From: Hirudinaria manillensis
Taxonomy: Eukaryota > Annelida > Clitellata > Hirudinida > Hirudinidae
DNA length: 64,000 nucleotides
Reading direction: 5' to 3'
Assembly (NCBI GenBank): GCA_034509925.1
Contig: CM067530.1
Coordinates: 8,992,001 to 9,056,000, forward strand
Shown here piece by piece: positions 1 through 13,500 of this stretch. Below the pieces are notes generated by a model, which worked only from the letters and a program-made list of their open reading frames with translations, did not search any database and was not told the DNA's origin. The position numbers and the translations under genes are program-made. Each line of letters begins with the position of its first letter. Positions within the stretch are counted from its first letter, which is position 1.

Positions 1-39
1 CAGTTATTAATTAAGTATTAAATAATAATAAAAATTATG

Positions 40-70
<31 letters not shown>

Positions 71-211
71 GAAAGTGATAGAGGGAGAAGATGGACAATC
101 AGAAGGAAATATATATTATTTAAAGTTTGAATCAAACAAGTTCCACATGAAGTAACGACTTAATTTTAGTGATTAGAGTGGAGAAACTTCTTAAAAATTT
201 AAAAATTTTAC

Positions 212-3200
212 TCTGTGGTTCCTTGGTAGGGGCTGGCCAGGTCTGCTCCAAGTGATGGATGGAAGAGAGGCCCCTACGTTGTGCACTGTGCAGGTGAGCG
301 ATGCCGTGGAGCCCGCTCCGAGTTCCAACAGTTTTGGTGAAACCTCCACGTGCGTGCCTCTTGATTCGACTCCTGTAAATGAGGTCATTTGTTCCTGCAA
401 CATTGCTGCTCAAAGAGAGATTTAAAGTCTGTCTAGCAGAAGCTTGCTCTTCCTTAAGAGTTTCTTCCCTATGAGTTTATTTTGTTGTTTTTTAGGTTCA
501 TTTGTTTCATTGTGTTATGTACATAATTGTTTATTTAATATTATACACGTTCAATTTGCTATTTGTTCTTTCAGTTGCTTTGATATCTTAATAAACTCAT
601 ATTTAAAAAAAGCTTAAGAACGAAAGATTGCAAACCTGATTCATCGTGAGCCAGTTTGAAGGTATAGTAAGCCATTTCGACTCCTCCGTCGACGAAAAGT
701 ATCGTGCAAATGTACCTTCCCTCGTCCTCCTTGCGGCATTCCGGGATCTTCAGCGTCGAGCCAAACTCTTCTCTGATTTGCTGGGCTCCTAAGAATCGCA
801 AGTCGTAATTTATTAATTTTTGAAATCTTAACGTGCCCTGACCTGAATAAAAATTATCCGTTAAACATTTTTAATTACCTGCCGGAAGTCTGCCCTTCAT
901 TTTTACCCAATCGATTCCCTCGACTTTGATGTAGGAATCCGTTCGACAGCTCAGAGTCAACTCCTCGTGTTCCACGGTTTTGGGAGGTGCAGTCACAGAA
1001 ACGGGATAATTTGGATCTGTGAATGACAATCGATTTTCAGTTGATGAATTGATGAACGAATGAACGAATTAACCAACTTAATGCCTCAACTCTTAAGTTA
1101 ATGAATTTAATTACCAATTTGAATGAATTAATGATTCAAAATTAACTAAAATCTAAAACTTTGAAATTCAAAAGAAATCCAGTTGATTCAATTTAAGTCA
1201 CTTTGAACGTTGAGGAAAATCCTGGAGGAGGCGGTTCCGATTTGGTTCCTGGCGTGGCAGACATACTCTCCCTCGTCATCCTCTGACGCTTGTTGGATGT
1301 AAACATTTCCATCCTGCGTCAGGTACTGGTAAAGGGGACGACCGTTGTGGGTCCAGTAAATGCTGGGCTTCGGGCTTCCTTTCACGAAGCACTTGATTTC
1401 CACGGGCTGACCTTCGACCGCGACGGTCTCGTACGGAGAACCGATGATGGCAGACGGCGTCCTGTCTGGTGACGAGTCATCTGCGGGAAAATATTTTTTT
1501 GTGAATAAATATTAATTATAATTTTAAAATATAAATTAACTGTAGATCGGTAGCCATTAATGGAATAATGTAGTCCCAATCATTAGATAAAAAAATTCAT
1601 TGGATTTCATTTCTCGTGATAAAGCACAATTCTTAAAAAAAAACAACTTCAGACGTGATTTTGTATAAAACAAAAATCATATTAAAAGCACATTAACTTC
1701 CAATATATTTTTAAATCCAACAGCAATAGTAAGAAGAAGAGCATTCAAAGAAGCACATGATATGCAGATAAAAAGCAGAAAAACAGTGATAAACTTTGAT
1801 AAGTCAAACCTTCTATTATCAACTCAAACTCATCCTCGTCTGCTTCCGCATCCAAAAGGACGGTGCAGACGAATTTTCCGGCATCGCTGGGATTCACGTC
1901 GTGGATGACGAGCTGACCCTCCCCGTCGTCCGAGTACCTGTGGTCCTGCCTCCTCCTGTCCCTTCTGAACCAGATGATGGGATTAAAGCTGACATCCTAA
2001 AGTGATTTGTGATTGCAAAGAGTCAAAAAGACATTCGTCGTTGTTGTTATTGTTGACTTTGATCTTTGCAATATGAATGTGCAATATGTATATGCAACAT
2101 GCAGATCTTTACAGAACTCCAATCTTGATTTTCAAACTGCAAAGGTTACAAAAGTGAAAACATAATATTGGTGATCAATAAAACAATAATTTGAACTAAA
2201 AAGATAATGATTAGCCCTATCTAAAAATAAATAAATAAGTTACTGTTAATCACAACAAAGTTTGTTCAAATCCCTCACGAGGTCAGGACGCAGACGACAC
2301 TCGAATGTCGCGGTGTCACCTGCTTTGACGTATCGCAGTCTCGCACCAGTGGCAAAAATAGTTTTGTCCTCGTGAGCTGCAAAATCAAAGACAATTTTTA
2401 ACCGAGATTTTTATTAAGAAAATAAATCGGCATTTAGGGACGTAATTTTAATAATAATAAAACACTTAAAATCCAAATAATATTTATTAATCCAATTATT
2501 AACAATTATAAATAATTATAAATAATTATAAATAATTGTTGATAATAAGAGCCTACTAATTCCATTCAAATAAAAGTGGGCCTGTGCATCTCCATACGGA
2601 TAGACCGCTTTGCAAACGTATTCCCCGGCATCGCTTGGTGTCAGCTCGGGGATGAAGAGGATGTTGTTGGCTTCGTATCTAACCCTGGAATAAGTTTTAT
2701 AACGATATTTTGGAATAATGTAGGATTTTGTTGTTTTTTTTTTAAATTTAATTCAATAAAAGATAAATAAAGATAATCCAATGATTTTAGAAAGTATTTC
2801 ATTCGTTTTGGTTTCCGTGGAGACCGCGAACCGTGACCTACTTCCCGCTCAGTGGTCTTCCGTCTGCCATGGACCAGCTGACCCTCGGTTCTCCGCTCGC
2901 AAAGCACTGAAGCCTGGCGTGGTTTTTTCCTCCTTCCTTCCAGTACTCGTGGGTGATGTAAGCCTGAGGCGACCGATTGCCATTTGCTGTTGACAAGGAA
3001 AAAGTTGGATGATATCAATGATATCCAAATGATATCAATCTAAATTCAGTTCAAAGGATAGGAGAAGATGATATCCTATTCAAATTGTCTGAATCCCCAA
3101 TCACAAGCAGATTTTAAATATTATCATCTTCCTCGTAATTATAATATAATTATTACATAACTAATATAACAGCAAACCGAGTTTTTCAGAACGTTTCTAA

Positions 3201-5437
3201 CAAAATAACGATTAGCGAATACAATCTTCGACTCACCATTTGCAGTGACGTTGACTTCGTGTTGTACTGAACCGTACTGATTCTGAACCACGCATTTGTA
3301 GATGCCAACATCATCCCGTTGGAAGTTATTCAAGATAATGGAGTTGTCACTCTGCTTGAGGTAGCTGATGTCCGATCCATCTTTGTACCAGAAGACCGTG
3401 TAGGGAACGGAACTCTGGGCCACGCAGCTCAGGACTGCGTTGCTGCTGTAAGGAATGGGGATGAAGCTCGGCCCTGGACCGATCTTGGGCAGTCTGTCGT
3501 CTGAATGTGTCGTTAAGTGCAGAGAATTAAGTGCAAAGCTGATGTCTTTGAACGGCTTTAATTTATTTTATTTTACAAAACAAAAATAAAATCAAAGATA
3601 AAGAAAGCCTGCAATGTTATTGAAAACATCTATTTTTAATTAATTTAAGAAAGTTAAGGAATTAAATTTTAAAAAGTCATATAATTAATCCGAGGTGACA
3701 AAGCAACTTTACCAAAAAACCAAACTGATCTTAGTCTAAAAGATAACAGAACAAGAAAAGCATGCACCACCTGGATCCACCTGGATGTACGCGACGGCTC
3801 TTATTTCCTCTCCCTGGTGGCTCCTCACGACGCAGGTGTAATTCCCTGCATCTTCCTGCTGGATGCCACGGATGTTTAGGACGTTGCGATCGTTAGACTC
3901 AGTGCTTTGGCTGGCCCGAGGTCCCAGAGGGTCGGCGTCGTTTCTCACCCAGTAGATGACGTAATTGGATCCCTGGGCCACTTCGCAGCCCAGGTTCACG
4001 TTTTCGCCCACCTTCGTCCTGTACACGTTTTGGAAGTTGACGATCACAGAATCTAGAGGAGAAAAAAAAAGATTTATTCTGAAATGATTATTAAATAATC
4101 ATCATTTATTTAACTCCATCACGGAGAATTGCTCATGTTTTCCAAGCGGTTTCTATGGAGATAAGGATGGAAATTCTTCACGGATAACCACGACGGCACG
4201 AACCCCTGACAGAAATGTTGATGTGATGTTCTTTCTTTCCTTGGACGTTTTCGGCGACGCACACGTACGTATCTTCGTCCTCGCGTTGAATGCCCCGAAT
4301 GCGCAGGGTGTTGTCGGCCTCCACGTAAGCCCTGGGCCCGAGCTCCGAACTGCCCCGTCTGAGCCAATAAACGTTGGTCGGATACTCGCTTTGGACCTTG
4401 CAGTGCAGTGCGACGTCCTGATTGACGTAGGCGGTCACCTCTCTTCTCTCTGGCGGCTCGAGAGCTGGATAAAAAAAAATCGATTTGACAGAAATCGTCG
4501 ATGTAAAAAAACAAAATGGTGATCGTCCACGAGAGCTTACGTGGCTCGCCTTTGACTTGCAAGTCAAAGTGCTCGGTGTAAGTCCTTCCGGCGTGGTAGA
4601 CCGTGCAGACGTATCTTCCGTCGTCGTTCGTAGAGAGAGTCTTGAAGTGCAGGGTGTTTGCGACCGACAGAGTCCGGGCACCCAAGGGCAGGGGTTCTCT
4701 CGTCCAGGCGAGGACGTAATCCACGGCATTCTTGACGCTGCACAGGAGGCTGTAGTCGCTGCCAAAAAGAGGCTCCGAATGGGATGGTTGTATTTGCAAT
4801 TGCAAGTCTGGGATGCCTGAAACAAATAATAAAAACAAAGCAAGGAAGATGAGAGGATTCTCAGAAGTGTATAGAAAAGCATACATTTCCTCTTGTAGCT
4901 CTTATCAAAGAGTATTTGATTATAAGATTACAAATGAAAGATATTCTGCCTTGAATATGAGTTGTTTTTTTTTTGTGAATCTGGCTAGCTAAAATTTCAT
5001 AAGGTGAACCAATTAATGGCCAGACTGCAATTAATGCTTCAATAATGAAAGCATTTTTTAACAATCTCAGGTTTGATTAGATTTTCATTAATTTTTGATC
5101 AAAAATCTCAGAAATGAAGACAAGAGGTATTGACAACAACACTTCGACTCACCAGTGACGTGAACGATAACTTCGAGTTCAGTTGTAGCGTAGTCGTTCG
5201 TTGCGATGCAGACGTAAACTCCTGCGTCTTCGGGTCTGATGTTCCTGATGACGAGACTTCCGTCCTGTTGCTGAGTAGCTCTGGGAGGAAGGGGCTGATT
5301 CTCTCCGCGGACCCACCTCACCGTCAGAGGGGGTAATCCGCGGGCGTTGCACAGCAGGGTCAAGTCTCGACCCACTTCCACCCTCTGGTTGGGTTCGACC
5401 GGATCGATGATCGGGATGGTAGGAAGGTCCGGAGTAA
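212..5437 (-). other. Perlecan exons 43-55: tandem Ig domains (ten, last one incomplete)
   Basis: Exons: 5153-5437, 4541-4816, 4204-4464, 3771-4052, 3237-3500, 2842-2986 with 2557-2684, 2279-2376 with 1810-1996, 1202-1480, 879-1016 with 636-788, and 212-372. Most Ig domains occupy one exon in phase 1-1; three are split by an internal intron. Repeated F-strand motifs ([34 protein letters not shown]) and C-strand Trp residues are clear. For 212-372 the acceptor at TTTACAG (base 372) is needed to keep phase; an earlier AG (near 394) gives the wrong frame. This is the start of perlecan domain IV. Confidence 0.92.
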
Positions 5438-5610
5438 CTGGAGGTGGAAAACATGTTAAGTAGGTGGATGATGGTGATGATGATGATGATGATGATGGTG
5501 GGTAAATGCCGTGATATTTGGTGTTGAAAAATTGTATAACAGAATGAATTGGAAAGGCAAATAATTTTGGTTAAAAAATTGAATTTATCTTCTAGTAATA
5601 ATAATAATAA

Positions 5611-5654
<44 letters not shown>

Positions 5655-8600
5655 CAAAGGGTGCAAAAATAAAACTCATGATGCAAACCAATTTTATTAT
5701 GATAAATTTACCTGGTGGAGATACTCTCCTACAATAGGCACCTCTCACCCATGGATTTCCTTCATAGCCTGGCAAGCACCTACAGAGCAAAAAATCAAAT
5801 TTTATTATTTTTTTATTATTTATATATCTATATATATATTATTTATTATTTTTTATTTTTTATTATTTTTATTGTTTTTATTATTTTATTAATAAAAACC
5901 CAAAATCCTAGAAAGTAATGTGACTCTACAAAACACACACAAACCTCTCGCAACGTTCTCCAGTGTGTCCTTCTGGGCAGGTCTGGCATCTCAACTGCTT
6001 TGTTAAATTATCTTCCTTGCAGGTGGACACCTCCCTTGTAAATAATAATTATAATTATAATTCATAAATTTAATAACTTCATCAACATATTCCTACAATT
6101 ACTATTCTTTTACATCACGCTATTTATATTACTTTAGGAGCATTTTATATGTAATTAAAACAAAAAGTAGCAGAAGACAAACGAATGCCGATGCGCAAAC
6201 ACGAGCACAAATGCGCTTAAAATACATACCTCCCGTCGTCGGCAGGTATGGGGCACTGGCAGGGCCTGCAGGCATCCTGACCGCCCCTGGTGGCATCGCC
6301 GTAAAATCCCGGTTTGCACTTCTCGCATTGTTCGCCTTCCGTGTTGTGGAGACAGAACTGCAGATTAACTTAGTTTTGTAACAACCATCTATTCTAGACT
6401 AATGGGCCAGATGAGATGATGATGATGATGATAATAATATTGTTATCAACAATAATTATAATTATTAACAATTCATAACTATTAATAGTGATAATGTTTT
6501 TACTATTCAAATATTGATTATTGAAATTATAATAACAATATAATAATAATAAAAACAACAGCAAAATAATTGGAAAATCCGACAATGGAATGAGACTCCT
6601 CCTTCAACTCTTGACTCACCGGACACAAGCCCGCATCGTCGCAATCGCCGTGTCCGTGACAGTCACATTTGTAGCACTGCTTCTTCACTGGACTGATGAT
6701 CCGCTCTTTGAAATCATCCTTGCAAGTCTACGATTGAAAGTCACTTCAATCGATTACTCAATCCATTTCGACAGAATTATTTATTTAATTAATTAATTAA
6801 TTTATTGATTTATTTATTTTGTCAATTTATTTGGTCTAGATCCAGATGAATAAGAGGAAAGTCAGTGCCGCAAACCTCGCAGGACAGTCCGAGATAACCA
6901 GGAGGACAGGTACAATGCTCGATGAAATTGGCTTTTGGACGACCTTCGTTGGAATCTTTGGCAACGTCCAAACTGACGCCTGCAATGCTGAGAAATCGCA
7001 GAATGTCAAAGAAAGTCGAGAAGAGATATTAGCCGATTTAATGAATTAAATCTATTTATTAAATAATTTATATTTATGTTTTTTGAGAAATTTTATTAAA
7101 TTCAAACAGATTACAAATTAGACAGTAGAAATGATGGACGAAATAGACTGAGAGTCTTTTATTTAATTTATTTTTTATTAATTATTATTATTTAATTATT
7201 TGATTAATTAATTAATTAAAGGTTTAATAGGTGCAAACCTATTCTCTGTGTCGTGAGTCGTGTAGCGAGCTCTTATCTTGAACGACTGAAGGTTGGAAAG
7301 GACACTCAGAAACTGTGCCCTACTGAGTGGTTCATTGGTTTCTGTGGTCCAACCATGCTGTGCACAGCAGAAGAAGAAGAAGATGAAGTTTGTAAACAAA
7401 AGTTCAACATTCGATTGATCGGCCATTGGAGATTGGTCATTACTTATGAAAATTTATTAAGTTAATGTGAAATTATTACAACTTATTAAATAATATTATA
7501 AACTAATTAAGATAAAATGATTAAATAATAATTTAATTAATTAATTAATTTATTGTAAACTGACCTCTGTCAAAGGAACAGATACTTTCTGAGGATATCC
7601 TGCTTCTATAAAGCTTGGATTTCTGTAGTGCAGCCTAAGTCCATTCCCCTTTGAAGACATTTAGATTCTCGATTTAACAGATTTAACAAAGTCAAATAAA
7701 ATATATTAAAAAAAAAAAATAATGATAACACTTATTACTTAATAGTATTATTATTATTATTATTTAATATTAATGCCCAAAATAAATTAATGAATTTCAA
7801 TTATATTTTTAAAGAATAAAAACCCTCACAAATTAGATTAAAAATTCATATGCTCAGTCTCATATCCATATCTATTTGATAAGCAGAAAAAGAATTCTTA
7901 ACAAAAATGATAAGAAAATGCTAACAATCAGCACGACATCAGGCCACTGCGTGAGTTTATCATCCCTCGTGGTTTTGTAATTGACCGTGTAATTTAGCAA
8001 TCCTCCGTAGCTGGTGAGCTGTAACGAATGAAAGAACATTTTAAAGAAAAAGAATGAATATTCAAATAATTAATAAAATACCAGAAATATCTTTTAAAAT
8101 GAATATTATAATAAAATGCATATTTCCTTCTTTCCTAAGCTGTTGAAATGCTCATCTAATCAAATAAGTCAAATATCATAAATTATAAATTAGATATGCC
8201 TGATATTAATAATATTAAGGACTGTATTAAACAAAATAATAATAATAATAATAATAATTAATATTATAATAATAATAATTATTATTATTATAATATTTCC
8301 CAAGTCACCTTATTTCCCAAGAACTTCCAAGGAAGATCATAAGACAAGAATTGGTAAGATTTTGGAACCGGAGTGAAGAAGGTGAAGAAGTCTGGCAGGT
8401 GGCTCGTGGTGCGCCTGAATTCCTCCGCTTCGAGCGTCCTTTCCTCTGTGACCTCAAAATCATCAAAGTCCACGTCAGGGTTTCCGGTGTTGGTGAAGCG
8501 AGAATTAATCTGGAAATAGAGGTCGAATAAAATGCAATAAAATCGTAATTGGTGACTTTGCATCAAAAAATAAAATTAAAATACTGATTAAAATGTAATT

Positions 8601-9707
8601 TATTGTTTATTGTTCAAGTGGTGTATTGAACAAAATTAAATCTAATAACAGGCTGCCAGAGCAGAAGTCAAGAAGAAATTATGAACTCAAACCTCCAGAG
8701 AATCACCAGGCAATTTCAGTTTATTTATTTTTTTGCAATTTCACATTAAAAATGCAATTTCCTGTTTCCTTTTCACATAGCAAATTAAATTAACAATAAT
8801 AGAAGTTAAGAAAGTACTTACTCAAACCTCCAGAGATTGACCAGGCAATTTCAGTTTATTTATTATGTTCAGTTTATTTATTTATTTATTTTATACAATT
8901 TCACAAATAAGATTCTGAATAAAGAACTCACAGAGTGCCATTCATAGTGCTCTGCCAGGCTGCAGGAAGTGGTGGCTCCGAAGCAGAAGCATTCGTCGCA
9001 TCCCTCGGGATTGTCTCCCCTCAGGTTGAAAGAGTTGGGCTTGCACTTGGAACAGTCGGGACTTTGCACATTTTTCTACATTTATTTGTTTAAATCAATT
9101 AATTAGAAATTAGAAACGGAGGAAATAGTAAGACCGTCAACGTTGTGCATTTTGCATCTGCCAAAACAAGACAAAACAACAAAAACAAAACGAAACAAAG
9201 CCGAGACAAAACCTTGCAAACGCAGTTTTTGACTCCATTGATGATGTCTGTCCTGGCAGTGCCATTTTCGTTGCACAAACTCACTTCGTATTCTGAAAAC
9301 GATCGAATTTTCCGACATCAATTAATACGCAAACAAAAATAAATTTTAATTTAATTTCCTTCAAAATGTCTTAAAATGTCGACCTTCTAATTTATAAATA
9401 ATTTATAATAATTTATAAAAAAATTTTACGTCCGTTTCGTAACGATTTTGCCGATTGTTAAAAAATAAAAATAAAAATAAACGAGTCGATTACTGATGCA
9501 GACGCCATTGACGAGAAGGTAATCCCTGTGGCACTGTTGGCAGTTTTCTCCGTAGGAACCTTCACTGCAATTGAGGCACTGAACTTCACCTTCCTTGTTC
9601 AACTTGCACAGACCTGGATGACTACTGTTAACAAGAAGAAAACAAAATTTTAATTAAATAAAATCTCCCTGAATTCAAGCAGAACTGCAAAGAGTTATGA
9701 ATAGATA

Positions 9708-9744
<37 letters not shown>

Positions 9745-10531
9745 TATAAGAGTTTTTTTTATAAATTGTTAACCTATATAACTAAAATGTTGAATGACAA
9801 AAATTAGTTACAATTAACGATAGATGCTCGTCAGCAGAAGAACTTAATTTTTAATCGTTAAACTTTTAAATCGTTTATAACTCGCCCGCTCCAAGGACAA
9901 GGGCAGGGCCTGCAGTCCCCTCCGTCCGTGGTGCGATAATAACCGTCTGCACACTCCTCGCAATGCCAACCGACGGTGTTGTGTGCGCAGTTCTGAAGAA
10001 GATGAAAACATGGTTTTGATGAGCCGTGGAAGTCTTTTTTAAAAATCTATCGGTCTAATCACGATTGCTTTTCTGAGTCGGAAGTCGACAGGACTTGGCA
10101 GTGATGGTGGTGGTGGTGATGAGGGTGATGATGAGATGATGACTATTATGGCATAGGGCATTGCAAACTGTTCTTGTTATGTTTTACAAAATTACAAAAC
10201 GTGGGCTGAATTCGTTCATCGGAATTTATGTTGGCATTTCATTTGCACTTTGCGGCAGTCCAGTGTACCGAATGAACCCTCACCAGGCAGCGGCCACTTT
10301 CCGGGTCGCAGGTTTCCGAATGTCCGTTGCAGAAGCAGGTGGATTCGCAGACTCCGCTCGGAGCTCTTCTGAAGTTGGGGGCGCATTCCTGCAAGGAGAT
10401 TGTAACCTCTTTATAATATTAATAAATATTATTAAATTAAAATTTTGCAAATAAATCACTGCTTTAGTAATAAAAATAGTAGTGATAACAACAATAATAA
10501 TAATAATAATAATGAAAATAATAATAATGAA

Positions 10532-10572
<41 letters not shown>

Positions 10573-13500
10573 CAGCATTTCTTGTCTTACCTCACATGAA
10601 GTTCCTGCATAACCTCTTGGACAGGTGCAGACCTCAACGAGGTTTGCAATGCCCCTCATGTTGTCCTCAGTGGAAACGGTGCTCAGGTAAATGTCCGAGA
10701 TGCTGCACAGTTGTGTAAGTTTTAGCGTCAACATTGATGAGACATTGCCACTAATAAAGTAATTATGATAACATTACAATAAATAATTAAATTATGCCTA
10801 AGATAATTAAAAATTAATATAAGTTAAAAGAAGTTCATAACCATTAGGAGTTTCAAAGCTCCCAAGCAACACCCAAGAAATATAAACAAAACTTTATTGC
10901 AGCAACTGAATTATTAAATTATTGAATTATTAAAGATTAGAAAGTTATTAATTAAATTATTTAATTAATTAATTCTAATTAAAAATTAGAAAATTGAAAA
11001 AAAAATATCGTTAAACCATTCCTTACAAAACAACACCACATTACTTCCCATCATATCAGTTGTGGACAACAACAACAACAACAACAACACACCGAACGAC
11101 TTCCAGTCTCCTGGAGAACAGGAATCTGACTTGGGCACTCCTGACATCCTTCAAAACTTCCATCAAATCCGTCCTACTGGCGGGTCTGAACTTGCGCTCG
11201 TCCAAGTACCAGTGGTTCTGAGATGGAAAGAAAGAAAGAAAAAGAAATAAAAAGTAATAAAAGAACAGAACGAATAACATAAAACATTCACAACAAATCA
11301 TTAAGAATCATCACGATGAACAGGAGAATATTTTTTGGCACAAAGATGTATGCAGAACAAAAGCCACATTGACCATTTAATTTCTAATGTAAAAAAAAAA
11401 GGTCTTAAAACCACAAAAGTTTAAAAAAAAACTCACCATCGTCATAATTAAAATGAAAAATGAACCATTAATCATAATTATTATTGTATGTGTGTATGAA
11501 TATCATATAATAATAAATATAAAAAATATAATCATGTAATAATAAATAATATTTATAATCTATAATTATAGGAAACCCACCTCTCTGAGCGGAATCTGGA
11601 CGTGTGACGTGACATTTGGTTGGAGAGTGTCGCCATGGAAACTGTAGAGCTTGACATTGTTTGCACCCTGCATACAACAACAACAACAATAACAACAAAT
11701 AGTCTTAATGAATCATCCAAGAAGTGAAGAAAAAATTATTGTTGTTGTTACAAAAGTTATCGAAAGTTTAAATGTAATATAAAAGTTATTGTAAATTTAA
11801 AATGACTCGTTTAATAAAACTTAGTTAATTAACAATTAATTAAAAATTAATTAATTAATTTCCACGACTCATGATCAAACATTTCAAATTGGACGCTTAC
11901 GGTGAGTACCACGGCAACCAAGCCACTGGACGACATGGGTTCTCCATTGTAGAACACATTGTACATGATGTAACCTCCATAACTGGTGAGCTGTTGGAGG
12001 AACAGAAAGACAAATTAAAGGATAAAAATTAGATAATTTACATCAATTTAAAACTTAAAACTAAAAGAAAATTAAATAACAGCAGCTTTGTGAATATAAA
12101 AACAAAAAAAAACAAAAAAGAAGTTTCGAAGAAGGGATCGCCACGGTTACCCTGTTTCCTAGGAACGGATCGGAGAGTTCCATGAACGACTGAACGTCCA
12201 CTTCGGGACTGAACGCCCCCCGGGAGTCGAAGGAGGCATGTTGGATGTCGTACTCTCTTCTCCTCTGGAAAATGTTTTAGGAAAATACAAACCATAGAAA
12301 CAATACAAACTTCGTATGGAAGTCTACATATGTGTTGTCAAAATTTTTTGTCACTTTGTAACAGCTTATACCCTAGATGAGAATTCAATTCCAATGGGAT
12401 TTGTGATCATTTGATTAGAGTTTTGAATTTTGAATAAAAAAGGTCAAGTCTCCAAGCACATCTTCTGTGAAGGTTTATGAGCAACTAAGTACGTTAGGAA
12501 GTACTTACCAGAGAATTGTACATGTTACTGCTAGTACATTCGTCGGTGAGACCCGAGCACCAACATCTCAGACACTCTCCGGGATTCCTGGCCTTGCTGT
12601 TGAACATCGGAGGTCTGCAGTAGGTTTCCACAGGCGCTGGAAAAAGGGTTGTGAAAAAAGTCTTTGATAATCAAAAATATCAAAATAAAAATAATACAAT
12701 AACAACAACAACTATAATAATAATAACCATAACAACAACAATAATAATAATAATAATAATAATGACAACAATAATAATAACACCAAAAATAATAATTACA
12801 AGATCGCCTGCTAGACTCACGCAAAATGTAAACAATGGTATCCGGCGTGGCAAACGTGCTTCCCCTGCTGTTGATGGCCTCGCAGCTGTAGGCACCCTCG
12901 TCCTCTTTCCTGAGGTCCTTGATCACCAGCTTCCCTCTGACAGTCACCAGCTCACTGTCCCAGGACGGGGTCACCCGTTCCAACGTGGCCGTCACCCTCG
13001 GGGCCGATCCGACGAAGCCCCAGTTCAGACGCCACACGATGAACGGCGCGGGGATTCCCCGGGCTTCGCACTCCAGCACGATCTCGTCTCCCTGGTGGCC
13101 TGCCTTTTCATTGATCATTCTGACTGGAACGCTTGGAGGAACTGAAAATAAAATGTTCCCATGTTCTAGTCATGCAAAGAGTTATCTATTAGTAGCCTGT
13201 AGATTATATAAATTTCTGACATTCGAGTTATGTACTTAAACGAACTCTTGTTTTAATTATATAAATATTTATGGAAAAATGTTAATTGTTTATTTAAAAT
13301 ATTTAATTTTTTAATATTATTATTTTGAAATATAAAATCAAAGGCCAATCGGCCATTCACTGACTGCATCCCTTTTCGTCCGAATGATCCTGGCAGTCTG
13401 TCTGTCCGTCGCAGTGGTATCCTGCTGGAATGCACTGAGGCACATCCTGGCACTTGAACTCGTTTGCTCGGCAACCGGTTGCCGTCAGGTTCGTATCTTT

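Noticed and set aside
4119..4886. 255-codon minus-strand ORF
   Set aside because: It reads through the intron and the wrong frame of one Ig exon; the two real Ig exons (4541-4816 and 4204-4464) are spliced.
12651..13145. 164-codon plus-strand ORF
   Set aside because: Antisense shadow of the perlecan Ig exon plus the AAT array.
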